DNA from: Jimgerdemannia flammicorona
Lineage: Eukaryota; Mucoromycota; Endogonomycetes; Endogonales; Endogonaceae
Reading direction: 5' to 3'
Assembly (NCBI GenBank): GCA_003990745.1
Contig: RBNI01003012.1
Coordinates: forward strand, 1 to 16,867
DNA length: 16,867 nt
Part shown: piece after piece, positions 1 through 11,200 of the stretch
Layout of the letters: each line of letters opens with the position of its first letter
Position numbering within the stretch: position 1 is the first letter of the stretch
Notes under the pieces: model-generated
Told to the model about the DNA's origin: nothing
The model's database searches: none
What the model saw: only the letters and a program-made list of their open reading frames with translations
Program-made: the position numbers and the translations under genes

Positions 1-346
1 TTTTTTTTCTCCTACTACCTTGAAAATGATTCTCTGATCGGACTGTCCCTAAGTCCATTGTTGACCACATGAATATCGCTTTGTTCATCTATACATAGTA
101 TTGGCTATTATTTACCTCTGTTTTGTCCTTCGAAATGTATCATTTATCGCTGTTTTCTTGGAATGTTTTTTGTATTATTGTAATTCACCTCTGAATAGTG
201 ACATCAAAACAGTTGCCTAAGCATTGACTTTTGGTTAAGTTGGGCTGCGGCTCATTTCAAGAAATGTGTCAAAAGGCCGAACTGTAGTACAGAACGGAAG
301 CCTTTCTGATACCGCAGCAACCGCAGGTTCCTGTAAATAAATCAGA

Positions 347-912
347 ATGCTCGGAAAACAGTAAGTACACCGCGCACAACATTTCCATTTATGTGGCCAA
401 GTCTTTTTTTTTTTTTTTTAATATATACATATAATTGCGCATACAAATTGACATCCACTATTGCGAGCACCACAATTCTTTCTCACCATTCGAACCAGAA
501 ATCATATCAACCATCAACGTGACATCCCATCACTCTCTCACGCCTGCCCAACTTTCGCAGATCGCGATCCTGCTGCAATACGTCACTACGCTTGCGTGGC
601 ATCAAGTGGGATGCCGCTCGGACGAGATACGAGCCGGCTGAGTACAAGAACGGCTTCTTGGCGCATCGCGTTTCCGAAGAGTCCGGGGAAGCCACACTGA
701 TCGGATACATCGGCCTGTACTGTTTCGATGGTGCGGAGCTGGAGATCGGCCTCCTGGTCGCGTCGCAGGCGGACGAGTTGGCCTACATTGAGATCGTGGG
801 GATGCCGATGGATGCGGCGGCACACGAGTACAGACGGCGCAAGACGGATCCCGGTGTCATGAACCCGCCCCAGAAGATGATCTTCATCCATCGCACCGGG
901 TTCGAGGTGTAG
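347..912 (+). CDS. Possible small two-exon protein, function unknown
   Basis: Proposed exons are 347-360 (ATG then four codons, phase 2) and 561-912, joined by an intron with a perfect GTAAGT donor at 361 and a TTTCGCAG acceptor at 553-560. The spliced frame is 366 nt, encoding 121 aa and a TAG stop. I chose this model because the strongly coding-looking frame in 592-912 has no ATG in front of it, while this splice joins it to an ATG. The body contains TLIGYIGLYCFDGAELEIGLL and later EIVGMPMDAAAHEYRRRK, then PQKMIFIHRTGFEV at the end. The GYIGL...ELEIGLL stretch faintly recalls the central strands of GNAT acetyltransferases, but the protein is too short and lacks a recognisable acetyl-CoA loop, so I do not assign a function. 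A 16-nt T run (404-419) lies in the intron. The start exon is the weakest part of the model. Confidence 0.4.
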
Positions 913-1151
913 TGGCGCGCGGTCAGGTGTGGTCCGTGCGGAGGGGGTGCGAGCTTCGGTCAGATCACGACGAGGTGGAGATGGTCCTGAACGCGAGCAG
1001 GTTCTGGGAGCGGTAGTATCATGAAGTTCTGGGATGGTGAATTTAGTCGGTTGTTTTGTTGCTTCGCTCCACTCCCAATGAAAGCATTGTTAAATATAGG
1101 AATTAGGAATTTCCCGCCATTCGGTGGCTTGGCGATTCAGATGATCGGATG

Positions 1152-1176
1152 TGACGTCACCAGCCGGTATATTAAA
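1152..1176 (+). promoter_or_regulatory. CRE palindrome plus TATA-like box upstream of the transporter
   Basis: TGACGTCA, the perfect 8-bp CRE palindrome bound by bZIP factors of the ATF/CREB type, is at 1152-1159. TATATTAAA follows at 1168-1176, about 34 bp before the ATG at 1210. This implies a very short 5' leader and argues against starting the protein at the in-frame ATG at 1021. Function is inferred from motif and spacing only. Confidence 0.5.
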
Positions 1177-1209
1177 CCCGTGGCTTGGAATATTCGGACT
1201 CGAAAGAAC

Positions 1210-4082
1210 ATGGCAGCCCATTCATCTTCAAACGGCTACCAGCCCGTCTCGCGCACATCTTTCACAAACGACTCCGTAGACAACCTACCCGAGATCCGCA
1301 ATCCCTCTACCTCCCCATCACCCACTTCGGTGTCGGCGCTCCCGTCACCAAAGAGATCCCACTCTTTCACCCTCGACCGCAGCAATGAAGTAGAGACAAG
1401 GAACGGCAAGCGGAACGACTACGACGGCTATGGTGGTTCGTATGAGGAGACGATGCCGCTGCACTTGCTGTCGCAGGAGGACGATGAGGATGAGGACGGC
1501 GACGAGGCGGCAAGAGACGTGACAATGCGGGATGACGACCCCATCAAGACACCCATGGATGGCGGGACAATTTTGGAAAGCTTTGTGAGTTTCCAGACAA
1601 GAGCATGACAGTCTAGTTGGGATATGCATTGAAATTGAGGGAAGGCGTGAGAGGAGTGCTTGAGACGGGGTGGAGAGGTGCTGGGAGAGAAGCGCTTGTA
1701 TTTTTGAAAGCGGATCGGAGCGCAGATGTGCCGCCTTTCTACTGGCATATTCGGACCTCGAAATTGAATGGAACTGCTTTGAGGCACATCTTCTAATTTC
1801 TATATCCCCTCTCTATCCATTATATCAACCTATAGCTGAACATGGCAAACAGTATCATAGGCGCTGGTAAGAAACGATTTCTAATCTTTAGCGATATGGT
1901 GGGATGCACGTATTTGATTTGCCAGTTTCAGGCGCTGCGTTTGGTGAGGTTAGTTAATTTGTTCCTCCATCTATCGATCATTGCCAAAAAAAATAAAAAA
2001 TAAAAAATAGGTATCATTGGGCTGCCATATTCATTCCGAGAAGCGGTTCGTACTAGTTTTGTTGATAAACTGGTTCTAGGCGAATTCAGAGTATGAGAGT
2101 AAGAATCTGAAGCAGAAGGGAGGAGGGGGGTATAGAGTGATGCGCTGGACTTCTATTTCAGATGGCGTATACAATTCCGCACCCTTATCAATATTCTCTT
2201 CATGTTGTAAATGATCATGATAATTACTGATGACTATTGTCTTCTTTACCATATCAAACAGGGGTTTTGGATGGGCCTGCTCCTCCTTGTCGGCCTGACG
2301 TGGACTGTTGGTACGTATTATTATTTCTCTCAGTCCTGTTTGCTTGGTCGTATCATCACATTGACACCACTCACTTTCTTGGACCACCTGAAACAGACTG
2401 GACGGTGCGGCTCTTGATGCACAACGGCAAACTAGCCGGGCGCAACACCTACCAGGACCTTATGTACTTCTGCTTCGGGCACGCTGGGCTGATCGCCATC
2501 TCCATGTTCCAGTTTGTGTTCGCGTTTGGGGGTGCGTAGATGAGTCAGATTTATCAAAGTTTGGTGGAAATGCCACGCGTCATCCGTTGGTAGGATATAG
2601 TACAATTTGGGCTGGTTTGCGTTGACATATTCCAAAAACCTTGCCTCGCGACTCTTTACAGCCATGTGCGCTTACTCTGTCATTCTTGGTACGCATTCCC
2701 CCATGTTCTTACTTGACGCGCACGCCCTGATTCCATGCACCCGACTTCTGAGACCCGATGTTTTCACCTCCCGCTCCCACTACGCAGGCGACACAATCCC
2801 CCACGTGGTCCTTTCCCTTTTCCCACGCATTACGTCCGTCCCAATCCTCTACCTTTTCACCAATCGCCGCTTCGTCATTGCCTTCTTCACCTGTTCTGTC
2901 TCCTACCCGCTTAGTCTCTATCGCGACATGACCAAACTCGCAAAAACCTCTGCTCTCGCCCTTGTTGCTATAGTCATCATTATCGCTTCGGTCATCATCG
3001 AGGGGCCTCGTATGCCACCGGAGCTCAGAGGGTCCCGCGTTGGCGCGTTCGATTTTGTACACGCGGAAGTATTTCAGGCCATTGGCGTTATTAGCTTTGG
3101 TGAGTGAAGGGTGATGTGGAGCTTGTGGATAAAACTCCACTCTTTGTGGGGTTTCGTTGTGATTTTCCTTTATAAGTGAAGCCATCTCTATTAATTAATG
3201 CTCTTATATACTTTCGGTTGCTGCGCCCGTCTCGCAGCCTTTGTCTGTCATCACAACAGCTTCCTCATCTTTGGTTCCTTGAAGCAGCCATCACTGAATC
3301 GGTTCGCCCTTGTCACACATTTGAGCATGTTTATCTCGCTTCTCGCGTGCCTAATGTTGGCGTTGGGTGGATATGCTGTGTTCACAGACCGGACAACAGG
3401 CAAGCTAAGGCTATCGGGATGGTTTGGTGTTTGCGTGAATTGAATTTCGGTGGATATAGCATTGGCTAGCTTCTGGTTGCTTTACGTCGGATCTGGAAAG
3501 TGACAAACTTAATACGGTACACAGGCAATATTCTCAACAACTTTCCGCAAAATGATTTCATCATCAATATTGCTCGTTTTTGCTTCGGCCTCAACATGTT
3601 CACGACCCTACCGCTTGAGACTTTTGTGTGTCGCGAGGTGAGCTTTGTTGTTCTTTGTGTCGAATCATTACACGTATCTTTACTTTGAAGCGATTCTAAC
3701 CCATTTCAATATCCCACACCAACCTTAATCTCAACCCACATAGGTGATTGAGCACTACTTCTACCACAACCGCACCTTCTCCCTCACCCGGCATGTGATC
3801 CTGACGACTCTGCTGGTTCTAGTGTCGATGCTCATCGCCCTCGTCACCTGCAACCTCGGCTTCGTCCTCGAGCTCACTGGTGGCTTCTCCGCCACCGCCC
3901 TGGCCTTCATCCTGCCGCCCATGTGTTATCTGCGCCTGGCCTCGGGACCCGTATTGACCCTCAAAAAGTTGCCCCACCTGGTATGCATAGCCTTCGGCGC
4001 CGTCGTCATGGTTCTCAGTACGTTCTTTAGCTTACAGAAGGCCTTGACGCCGGGGGGAGAGGAGGGCGGGTGTGATGCATAA
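1210..4082 (+). CDS. AVT2: Vacuolar amino-acid transporter, Avt2/SLC38-like (AAAP family)
   Basis: Predicted exons: 1210-1584, 1836-1866, 2011-2045, 2262-2310, 2397-2531, 2662-2688, 2788-3099, 3238-3399, 3525-3637, 3744-4082. They sum to 1578 nt, giving 525 aa and TAA. Residues 1-120 are a polar, Ser/Pro-rich N-terminal tail with an acidic patch near residues 89-99. The transporter core opens with GTILESF then LNMANSIIGAGIIGLPYSF, the TM1 signature of the amino acid/auxin permease family. VDWTVRL, FAFGAMCAYSVILGDTIPHV and TDRTTGNILNNFP follow, all typical of Avt2-type proteins. About ten to eleven hydrophobic segments are visible. The family moves neutral amino acids across vacuolar or endosomal membranes; the substrate here is unknown. 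The protein is somewhat longer than yeast Avt2 because of the N-terminal tail. All introns are GT-AG except the eighth, which appears to be GC-AG. The start at 1210 fits the TATA box 34 bp upstream. Confidence 0.9.
3400..3524 (+). other. Probable GC-AG intron in the Avt2-like gene
   Basis: The family alignment expects TDRTTG followed directly by NILNNFP. That junction requires a donor at 3400 reading GCAAGC after exonic CAG, with the acceptor ACACAG ending at 3524. GCAAG is the usual form of the minor GC donor. Using a GT donor further downstream would insert extra residues into a conserved loop. Confidence 0.65.
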
Positions 4083-4431
4083 GGTAGGGCGAGGGGCTAT
4101 TTATTGTCGATGAACCAGATACGATTATATTGTATGTATAGAGGCGTTTTGGAGGGATGGGAGTTCCAGTCTATACAGTACTGGATCTGTATTCGGTGGC
4201 TGGTTCGTCAAAAAAAAAAAACAAAAAACAAAAAACAATATATATAGAATCACCAACAAATTGTATAAATTTTAATTTTAAACGCCATTGTCGTTGCCCA
4301 ATGTTGAAGACTGGCAACTCTTAATCGGCAGCGACTCAAATAGACGTTCTGCAAGATTGGGCTCTGAGTCAGGCTAGCAGTTTCTAGACCAATAGGCGTG
4401 ACATAGAACAACAGCTAGAGATGTTGCCGTG
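4083..4431. other. Intergenic 3' flank of the transporter gene
   Basis: No coding signal is visible here. The stretch holds the 3' end of the transporter transcript, with AT-rich TATATTGTATGTATA at about 4126-4140, and an A-rich tract with C interruptions at about 4210-4238. No clear AATAAA lies close to the stop. Confidence 0.5.
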
Positions 4432-4560
4432 TTAGAGTGCTCTGATCCCAAAGAACGCCAGCGCCTGTTCGTACAACGGCTCCGCCTTGTCGTACTTGCC
4501 CTGGTTGGAGTAGAGTCCAGCCAAACAATGGTCTCTAAGCGCAACACCTTCACGGACTAC
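4432..4560 (-). pseudogene. Orphan TPR-motif relic (kinesin-light-chain-type TPR)
   Basis: Read on the minus strand, this stretch encodes one clear tetratricopeptide repeat, LAGLYSNQGKYDKAEPLYEQ followed by ALAFFGIRAL and a TAA stop (4432-4434). The GKYDKAEPLYEQAL core is the hallmark of the TPR_10/TPR_12 type found in kinesin light chains and in fungal NB-ARC-TPR proteins. Upstream residues VVREGVALRDHC no longer look like a TPR, and a CAAGC microsatellite interrupts the sequence at 4584. No ATG or neighbouring repeats are visible, so it is best read as a decayed fragment. It could alternatively be a last exon of a gene whose other exons I cannot recognise. It lies on the same strand as, and downstream of, the kinase-LRR gene. 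Confidence 0.6.
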
Positions 4561-4583
4561 GAGTGCAATAACAATAATAATAC

Positions 4584-4613
4584 AAGCCAAGCCAAGCCAA
4601 GCCAAGCCAAGCC
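4584..4613. repeat. Microsatellite (AAGCC)6
   Basis: Six perfect copies of the 5-bp unit AAGCC are followed immediately by an A-rich run (4614-4640). It sits next to the TPR relic. Confidence 0.95.
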
Positions 4614-5233
4614 AAAAAAAAATAAAATAAAATAAAAAAAACTTGCAAATAAATATAATTACTATGGAGATTGAACCTATCTTATTATACCACTTGTATG
4701 GTATTGATCAATCTATTTAAAAATCTATGTTGAGACTATACTGGATTACATATTTCAGTTTGGTCTTAAACTATAGAGCTATATTATTTAAATAATAAAG
4801 TGTTTTTAAAATTAGCTTTATATGTTATTAGAGTATTGGTTCAGATGTTGATTCCAAGTTGATTAAATAAATACTACTCATGTTCTAATAATTGTAATAA
4901 ATTTGAAATACTATTAATTTAAGTTAACTAGATTAATTCAGAGCACCAATTAAGCTTTATATATATACTATTTCAACAAACATATGCTAGCATTTAAACT
5001 AATGAGAACAGTTAAAGTTCACAATTTTTCATATTACATATTTGCAACTCATTCACTAGATTGTATGGGACATTCTAATATCTGCTATGGTCTGATCCAT
5101 TCCAGAGACCCAGTTATGGTACTGATCACATCGTCATATGCTGCTATCAAAGGATCAGGGAGAGAACACACTGAAATCGTGAGCTTGATTCCATTACGAC
5201 GCTGCACAACACTTTCACACAGTTTTCACATAC
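4614..5233. other. AT-rich intergenic region, no gene seen
   Basis: About 600 bp of strongly AT-rich sequence without recognisable coding potential, repeats or RNA genes. It is the 3' flank of the minus-strand kinase-LRR gene. The base composition changes abruptly to the more balanced composition of the LRR array near 5150. Confidence 0.6.
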
Positions 5234-5241
5234 TTCGAGAT

Positions 5242-8200
5242 TCAGATCAGAGACCCAGCTAGGGCGCGTGCCCCCTCGTGGCTGATGCCGGTTGCTGAAT
5301 ATGAACCGGGTATAAGCGAGCACGCACAAAACATGAGCATCATTCCATCGTGCAGCTGCACATAATGCTACACACAGTTCAGACATACAGAAGATATGCA
5401 GCTTGGTCAAGGTCGTATTCTGCTTCAGAGACTCGGCTAGGGCGCGTACCCCCTCGTCGCCAATGAAGTTGTCTGAACATGAACAATGGAAGAGCAAACG
5501 CACGGATCATGAACTTGATTCCATTATGCTGCTGCACACAATTTATCATACAGTTCCGACATACTGTTGAGATTCAGCGCGGTCAACGTCCAGTTCTGCT
5601 TCAGAGATCCGGCTAGGGCACGTGCACCCTCGTGGTCAATCCTGTTGACTGAACATGGGCGAACACGCACAGATCGTGAGTTTACTTCCTTCGCACCACC
5701 GTACACAATGCTTCATATAGTTCTGACATACTCTCGAGATTCAGCTTGATCAAGGTCGTGTTCTGCTTTAGAGATTCAGCTAGGGCGCGTGCATCCTCCT
5801 GGCCAATGCTGTTGTCTGAATATGAACAGGAGATGAGCGAACACGCATAAATCCCTCCATTACTCAGCTACGCACAATGCTTCACACAATTCAGACATAC
5901 CTTGGAGATTCAGCTCGGTCAAGGTCGTGTTCTGCTTCAGAGACTCGGCTAGGGCGCGTACACCCTCCTGGCCAATCTTATTTTCTTAAAACGAGTTAAC
6001 GCACACAGGCATGTGAGCTTCATTCCATCACGCAGCTGCACACAATGCTTCACACGGTCCAGACATACCTTGGAGATTCAGCTCGGTCAAGGTCGTGTTC
6101 CGCTTCAAAGACTCGGCTAGGGCGCATGCACCCTCGTGGCCAATGTCATTCTCTTCAAACGAACAGGGGATGAGCGAATACGCACAGATTGCGAGCTTTA
6201 TTCCATTACGCAGCTGCGCGCAATGCTTTACACAGTTCAGACATACCGCAGAGATTAAGCTCGGTCAAGGTCGTGTTCTGCTTCAGAGACTCAGCTAGGG
6301 CGCGTGCTCCTTCGTGGCCAATGCTGTTGTCTGAACATGGACAGGGAATAAGCAAACACGCACAGTCATGAGTTTAACTTCATCACGCAGCTGCACATAA
6401 TGCTACACAAAGTTCTGACATACTGGAGAGATTCAGCTTGGTCAAGGTCGTGTTCTACTTCAAAGATTCGGCTAGGGCGCATGCTCCCTGGTGGTCAATG
6501 GCGTTGTCTGAACATGAATAGAATGAGCGAACTCGTGCAGTCGTGAGTTTAATTTCACCATGCAGCTGCATATAATGCTACACAGAGTTCTGACATACAG
6601 GAGAGATTCAGCTCGGTTAAGGTTGTGTTGTGATTCAAAGATTCGGCTATGGCACATAACCCATGGTGATTGATGGTGTTGTCTGATATGAACGAATATG
6701 CACAGATTGTGAGCAAGATATCATTACGCTGCTGCACACCATGTCCCATACAGCTCTGACATACTTTCGAAATTCAGCTTGGTCAATGTTGTGTTCTGCT
6801 TCAGAGCCTCAGCTAGGGCGATTGCCCCTTTGTTGCCGATGCTATTGTCTGAACATAAACAGGGAATGATCGAACACGCACAGATCGTGAGCTTAATTCC
6901 ATCACGCAGCTCCACACAGTACTTCACACAGATCTGGCATACAGGAAAGATTCAGTTGGACTAAAGTCGTGTCCTTCAGAGACTCGGCTAGGGCGCTTGC
7001 TCCTTCGTGGCCAATGTCATTCCCTTAAAACGAATATGAGTTGGGTGAATACGCACAAATCGTGAGCTTGATTCCATTAAGCTGCACACAACGCTTCACA
7101 GAAATCTGCCTCACCTTCGAGATACAGCGCGGTCAAGGTCGTATTCTTTTTCAGAGACTCGGCTAGGGCGCGTGTCCCCTCATGGCCAATGTGATTCCCT
7201 TAAAATGAACAAGGGATGAGCGAACATGGACGGATCTTATGCTTGATTACATCAAGCAGATGCACATAAACGGTTCCGAGGTACCTTCAAGATACAAATC
7301 GGTTAAGGTCGTGTTCTGCTTCAGAGACTCGGCTAGGGCGCATGCCCCCTCGTTGCCGATGCTGTTAGCTGTACATGAAGGGAATAAGCATAGATCGTGA
7401 GCTTGATCCCGTCACACAGCCATACACAATATTTCATACAGTTTGACATACAGGAGAGGTTCAACTCGGTCAAGGTCGTGTTCAACTTTACAGACTCGGC
7501 TAGGGTACGTGCGCCCTCGTTAGAAATGCTGTTGCCTGAACGTCAACAAGGGATGAGCGAACACGCACAGGCGCGAGCTTAATTTCTTTACGCAGATGCA
7601 CCCAATGCTTCACGAAATTCGGACATACAGCTGAAATCCAGCCCGATCAAGGTCGTGTTCTGCTTCATTGACTCGGTTAGGGCACGTACCACTTCGTGGT
7701 CGATGTTATTGGCTGAACATGAGCGAACACAGACAGATCGTGAGCTTGATAACATTACGCAGCTGCACACAATGCTACACACAGTTCCGACCTACAGCAG
7801 AGATTCAGCTTGGTAAAAGTCGTGTTCTGTTTCAGAGACTCAACTATAGCGTGTGCACCTTCGTGGCCAATGTTGTTGTCTGAACGTGAACAGGGGATGA
7901 GCGAACATACACAGATCGTGAGCTTCATTCCATCACGCAGCTACACACAATGCTTCACATAGTTCAGACATACCGAAGAGATTCAGCTCGGTTAAGGTCG
8001 TGTTCTGCTTCAGAGACTCGGCTAGGGCGCATGCACCCTCGTGGTCAATGACATTCCCTTTAAATGAACCAGGAATGAGCAAATTGCGAGCTTCATTCCA
8101 TTACGCAGCTACGCGCAATACTTTACACAGTTCAGACATACCGCAGAGATTAAGCTTGGTCAAGGTCGTGTTCTGCTTCAGAGACTCAGCTAGAGCACGT

Positions 8201-11200
8201 GCACCCTCACCGTCACTGCTGTTGTCTAAACATGAACAGGGGATGAGCGAACACGCACAGATCGTGAGATTTCTTTCATCACGCGGCCGTACACCATGCT
8301 TCACACAATTCTGACATACTATCGAGATTCAGCTTCATCAAGGTCGTGCTCCGCTTCAGAGACTCGGCTAGGGCTCATGCACCCTCGTCGCCAATGTTGT
8401 TATCTGAGCATGGAAAGGGGATGAGGGAACACACAGATTGTGAGATTCAGTTCATAACGCAGCTGCACACAATGCTTCACACGGTCCAGACATACCTTGG
8501 AGATTCAGCTCGGTCAAGGTCGTGTTCCGCTTCAAAGACTCGGCTAGGGCGCATGCACCCTCGTGGCCAATGTCATTCTCTTCAAACGAACAGGGGATGA
8601 GCGAATACGCACAGATTGCGAGCTTTATTCCATTACGCAGCTGCGCGCAATGCTTTACACAGTTCAGACATACCGCAGAGATTAAGCTCGGTCAAGGTCG
8701 TGTTCTGCTTCAGAAACTCAGATAGGGCGCGTACACCCTCGCCACCAATGTCATTCCCTTAAAAATAAACCAGGGAATGAGCGGACACGCACAGATGGTG
8801 AGATTACTTCCATCTCGCAGCCGTACACAATGCTTCACATAGTTCCGACATACGTTTGAGGTTCAGTTTGGTCAAGGTCGTGCTCTGCTTCAGAGACTCG
8901 GCTAGGGCGCGTGCATCCTCGTGGCCAATGTCATTCCCTTAAATGAACAGGGGATGAGCAAAAACACAAACGCAGCTGCGCGCAATGCTTCACACAGTTC
9001 AGACATACCGCAGATATTAAGCTCGGTCAAGGTCGTGTTCTGCTTCAGAGACTCGGCTAGGGCGCATGCACCTTTGTGGTCAATGCTGTTGTCTGAACAT
9101 GAACTGGGGTTGAGCGAATACGCACAGATCGTGAATTCAATTCCATCACGCAGCTGTACACAATGCTTCACACAGTTCTAGCATACCGGAGAGATTCAGC
9201 TTTGTCAAGGTCGTGTTCTGCTTCAGAGACTCGGCTATGGCGCGTGCACCTTCGTAGCCAATGCTGTTGACTGAACACGAACAGGAGATGAGCGAACACA
9301 CCGATAGTGAGCTTCATTCCATCACGCACCTGCGCACAATGCTTTACACAGGTCAGACATACATGAAATATTCAGTTTGGTCAAGGTCGTGTTCTGCTTC
9401 AGAGACTCGGCTAGGGCGCGTGCACCTTCGTAGCCAATGCTGTTGACTGAACACGAACAGGGGATGAGCGAACACACACCGATAGTGAGCTTCATTCCAT
9501 CACGCAGCTGCGCACAATGCTTCACACAATGCTTCACACAATGCTTCACACAATGCTTCACACAATGTTTCACACAATGCTTCACGCAATGCTTCACACA
9601 GTTCAGACATACAGTCGAGATTCAGCTCGGTCAAGGTCGTGTTCCGCTTCAGAGACTCTGCTATGGCACATATACCATCGTGGTCAATCTGGTTGCCTGA
9701 ATATAAGCAAACACGCAAAGATTGTGAGCTTCATTCCATCACACAGCTGCGCAAAATGCTTTACACATCTCAGCCATACATACAGGAGAGATCCATCTGG
9801 GCCAAGGTCCTGTTCTGCTTCAGAGACTCGGCTAGGGCGCGTGCCCCCTCGTGGCTAAAGTCATTCCCTTAAAATGAACATTGTATGAGCGAACACGCAC
9901 ATATTATGAGCTTCATTCCACGCAACTGCGCACAATGCTTCACACACAGTTCCGACATACTGTCGATATCCAGCTTGACCAAGGTCGTGTTCTGCTTCAG
10001 AGACTCGGCTATGGCGCGTGCACCCTCACCGGTAATGCTGTTGGCTGAACATGAACAGGGGATGAGCGAATATGCACAGATTGTGAGTTCATAACGCAGC
10101 TGCGCACAATAATCAGCCATACAGGAGAGATTCAGTTCGATCAAGGACGTGTTCTGATTCAGAGACTCGGCTAGGGCGCGTGCACCCTCCTGGCCAATGC
10201 TGTTGTCTGAACATGAACAGGGGATGAGGGAACACACACGAATCGTGAGATTCAGTTCATAACGCAGCTGCGCACAATGCTTCACATAGTTCTGACATAC
10301 AGGAGAGATTCATCTCAGTCAAGGTCGTGTTCTGCTTCAGGGACTCGGCTAGGGCGCGTGCACCCTCGTGGTCAATACTGTTGACTAAACATGAACAGGG
10401 ACGTACAGATCGTGAGCTTCATTCTATCATGCAGCTACGCACAATGTATCACACAGTTAAGACATACATTTGAGATTCAGCTTGGTCAAGGTCATATTCT
10501 GCTTAAGAACTTCGGCTAGGGCGTGCGCCCCCTCGTGGCCGATGCTGTTGTCTGACATGAGGAAACATGTATATACAGATCGTGAGCTTTATTCCATCAC
10601 GCAGTTCGACACCATTAATCATACAGTTCTGACATACACATGAGATCCAGCACGGTCAAGGTCATGTTCAGCTCCAGAAACTCGGCAAGAACTCCGGCCT
10701 CCTTATCATCGATGTCGTTACCTGGAAGAGTCGATAAGAAACATACGCACATGCTGAGCTGGATTCCATCACGGAACTGCAAACAAGTTCTTACATACGT
10801 TGGAGATTCAATTCCGTCAAGGTAGTGTTCTGCTTCAGAAACTCTGTTAATGCGCGGGCGAACAGAATCCCAATGCTGTTACCTGAACATGAACAAAAAA
10901 TGTGAGCATACCCAGATCATAAGCTTGCTCCAACCACACAAAACAACAATTTACATAATTTCGACGCACAGCTGAGATCCAGCTTGGTTATATTTGTGTT
11001 CTGCTTTAGAAAATGGACGAGAACGCTCACTATTCTGATGTCAACGCCCTTTCCTGAACAAGATGGTCGATTAGTAGATAGGCCTTAATTTTCTGCTGAC
11101 AATAGTTCACTTAGTTCTGGCATACCGGACAGATTCAACTCATGCGAGGCTATATTCTGATTCAGAAGCTCTGCTAGCATGCCGGCCCCTCCGTCGCCGG

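Noticed and set aside
1021..1209. In-frame upstream ATG of the transporter at 1021
   Set aside because: The CRE and TATA-like box lie between it and the ATG at 1210, and the added residues show no family resemblance.
9322..9718. Minus-strand frames with KHCV or EALC four-residue repeats
   Set aside because: These are the 12-bp intronic minisatellite read as protein; the region is removed by splicing.
5567..10094. Many plus-strand open frames of 60-113 codons with recurring FCFRDSARARAPSW and LLSEHEQGMSEHAQ motifs
   Set aside because: They are antisense readings of the LRR exons and introns, repeated because the modules repeat; no start or splice logic supports them.
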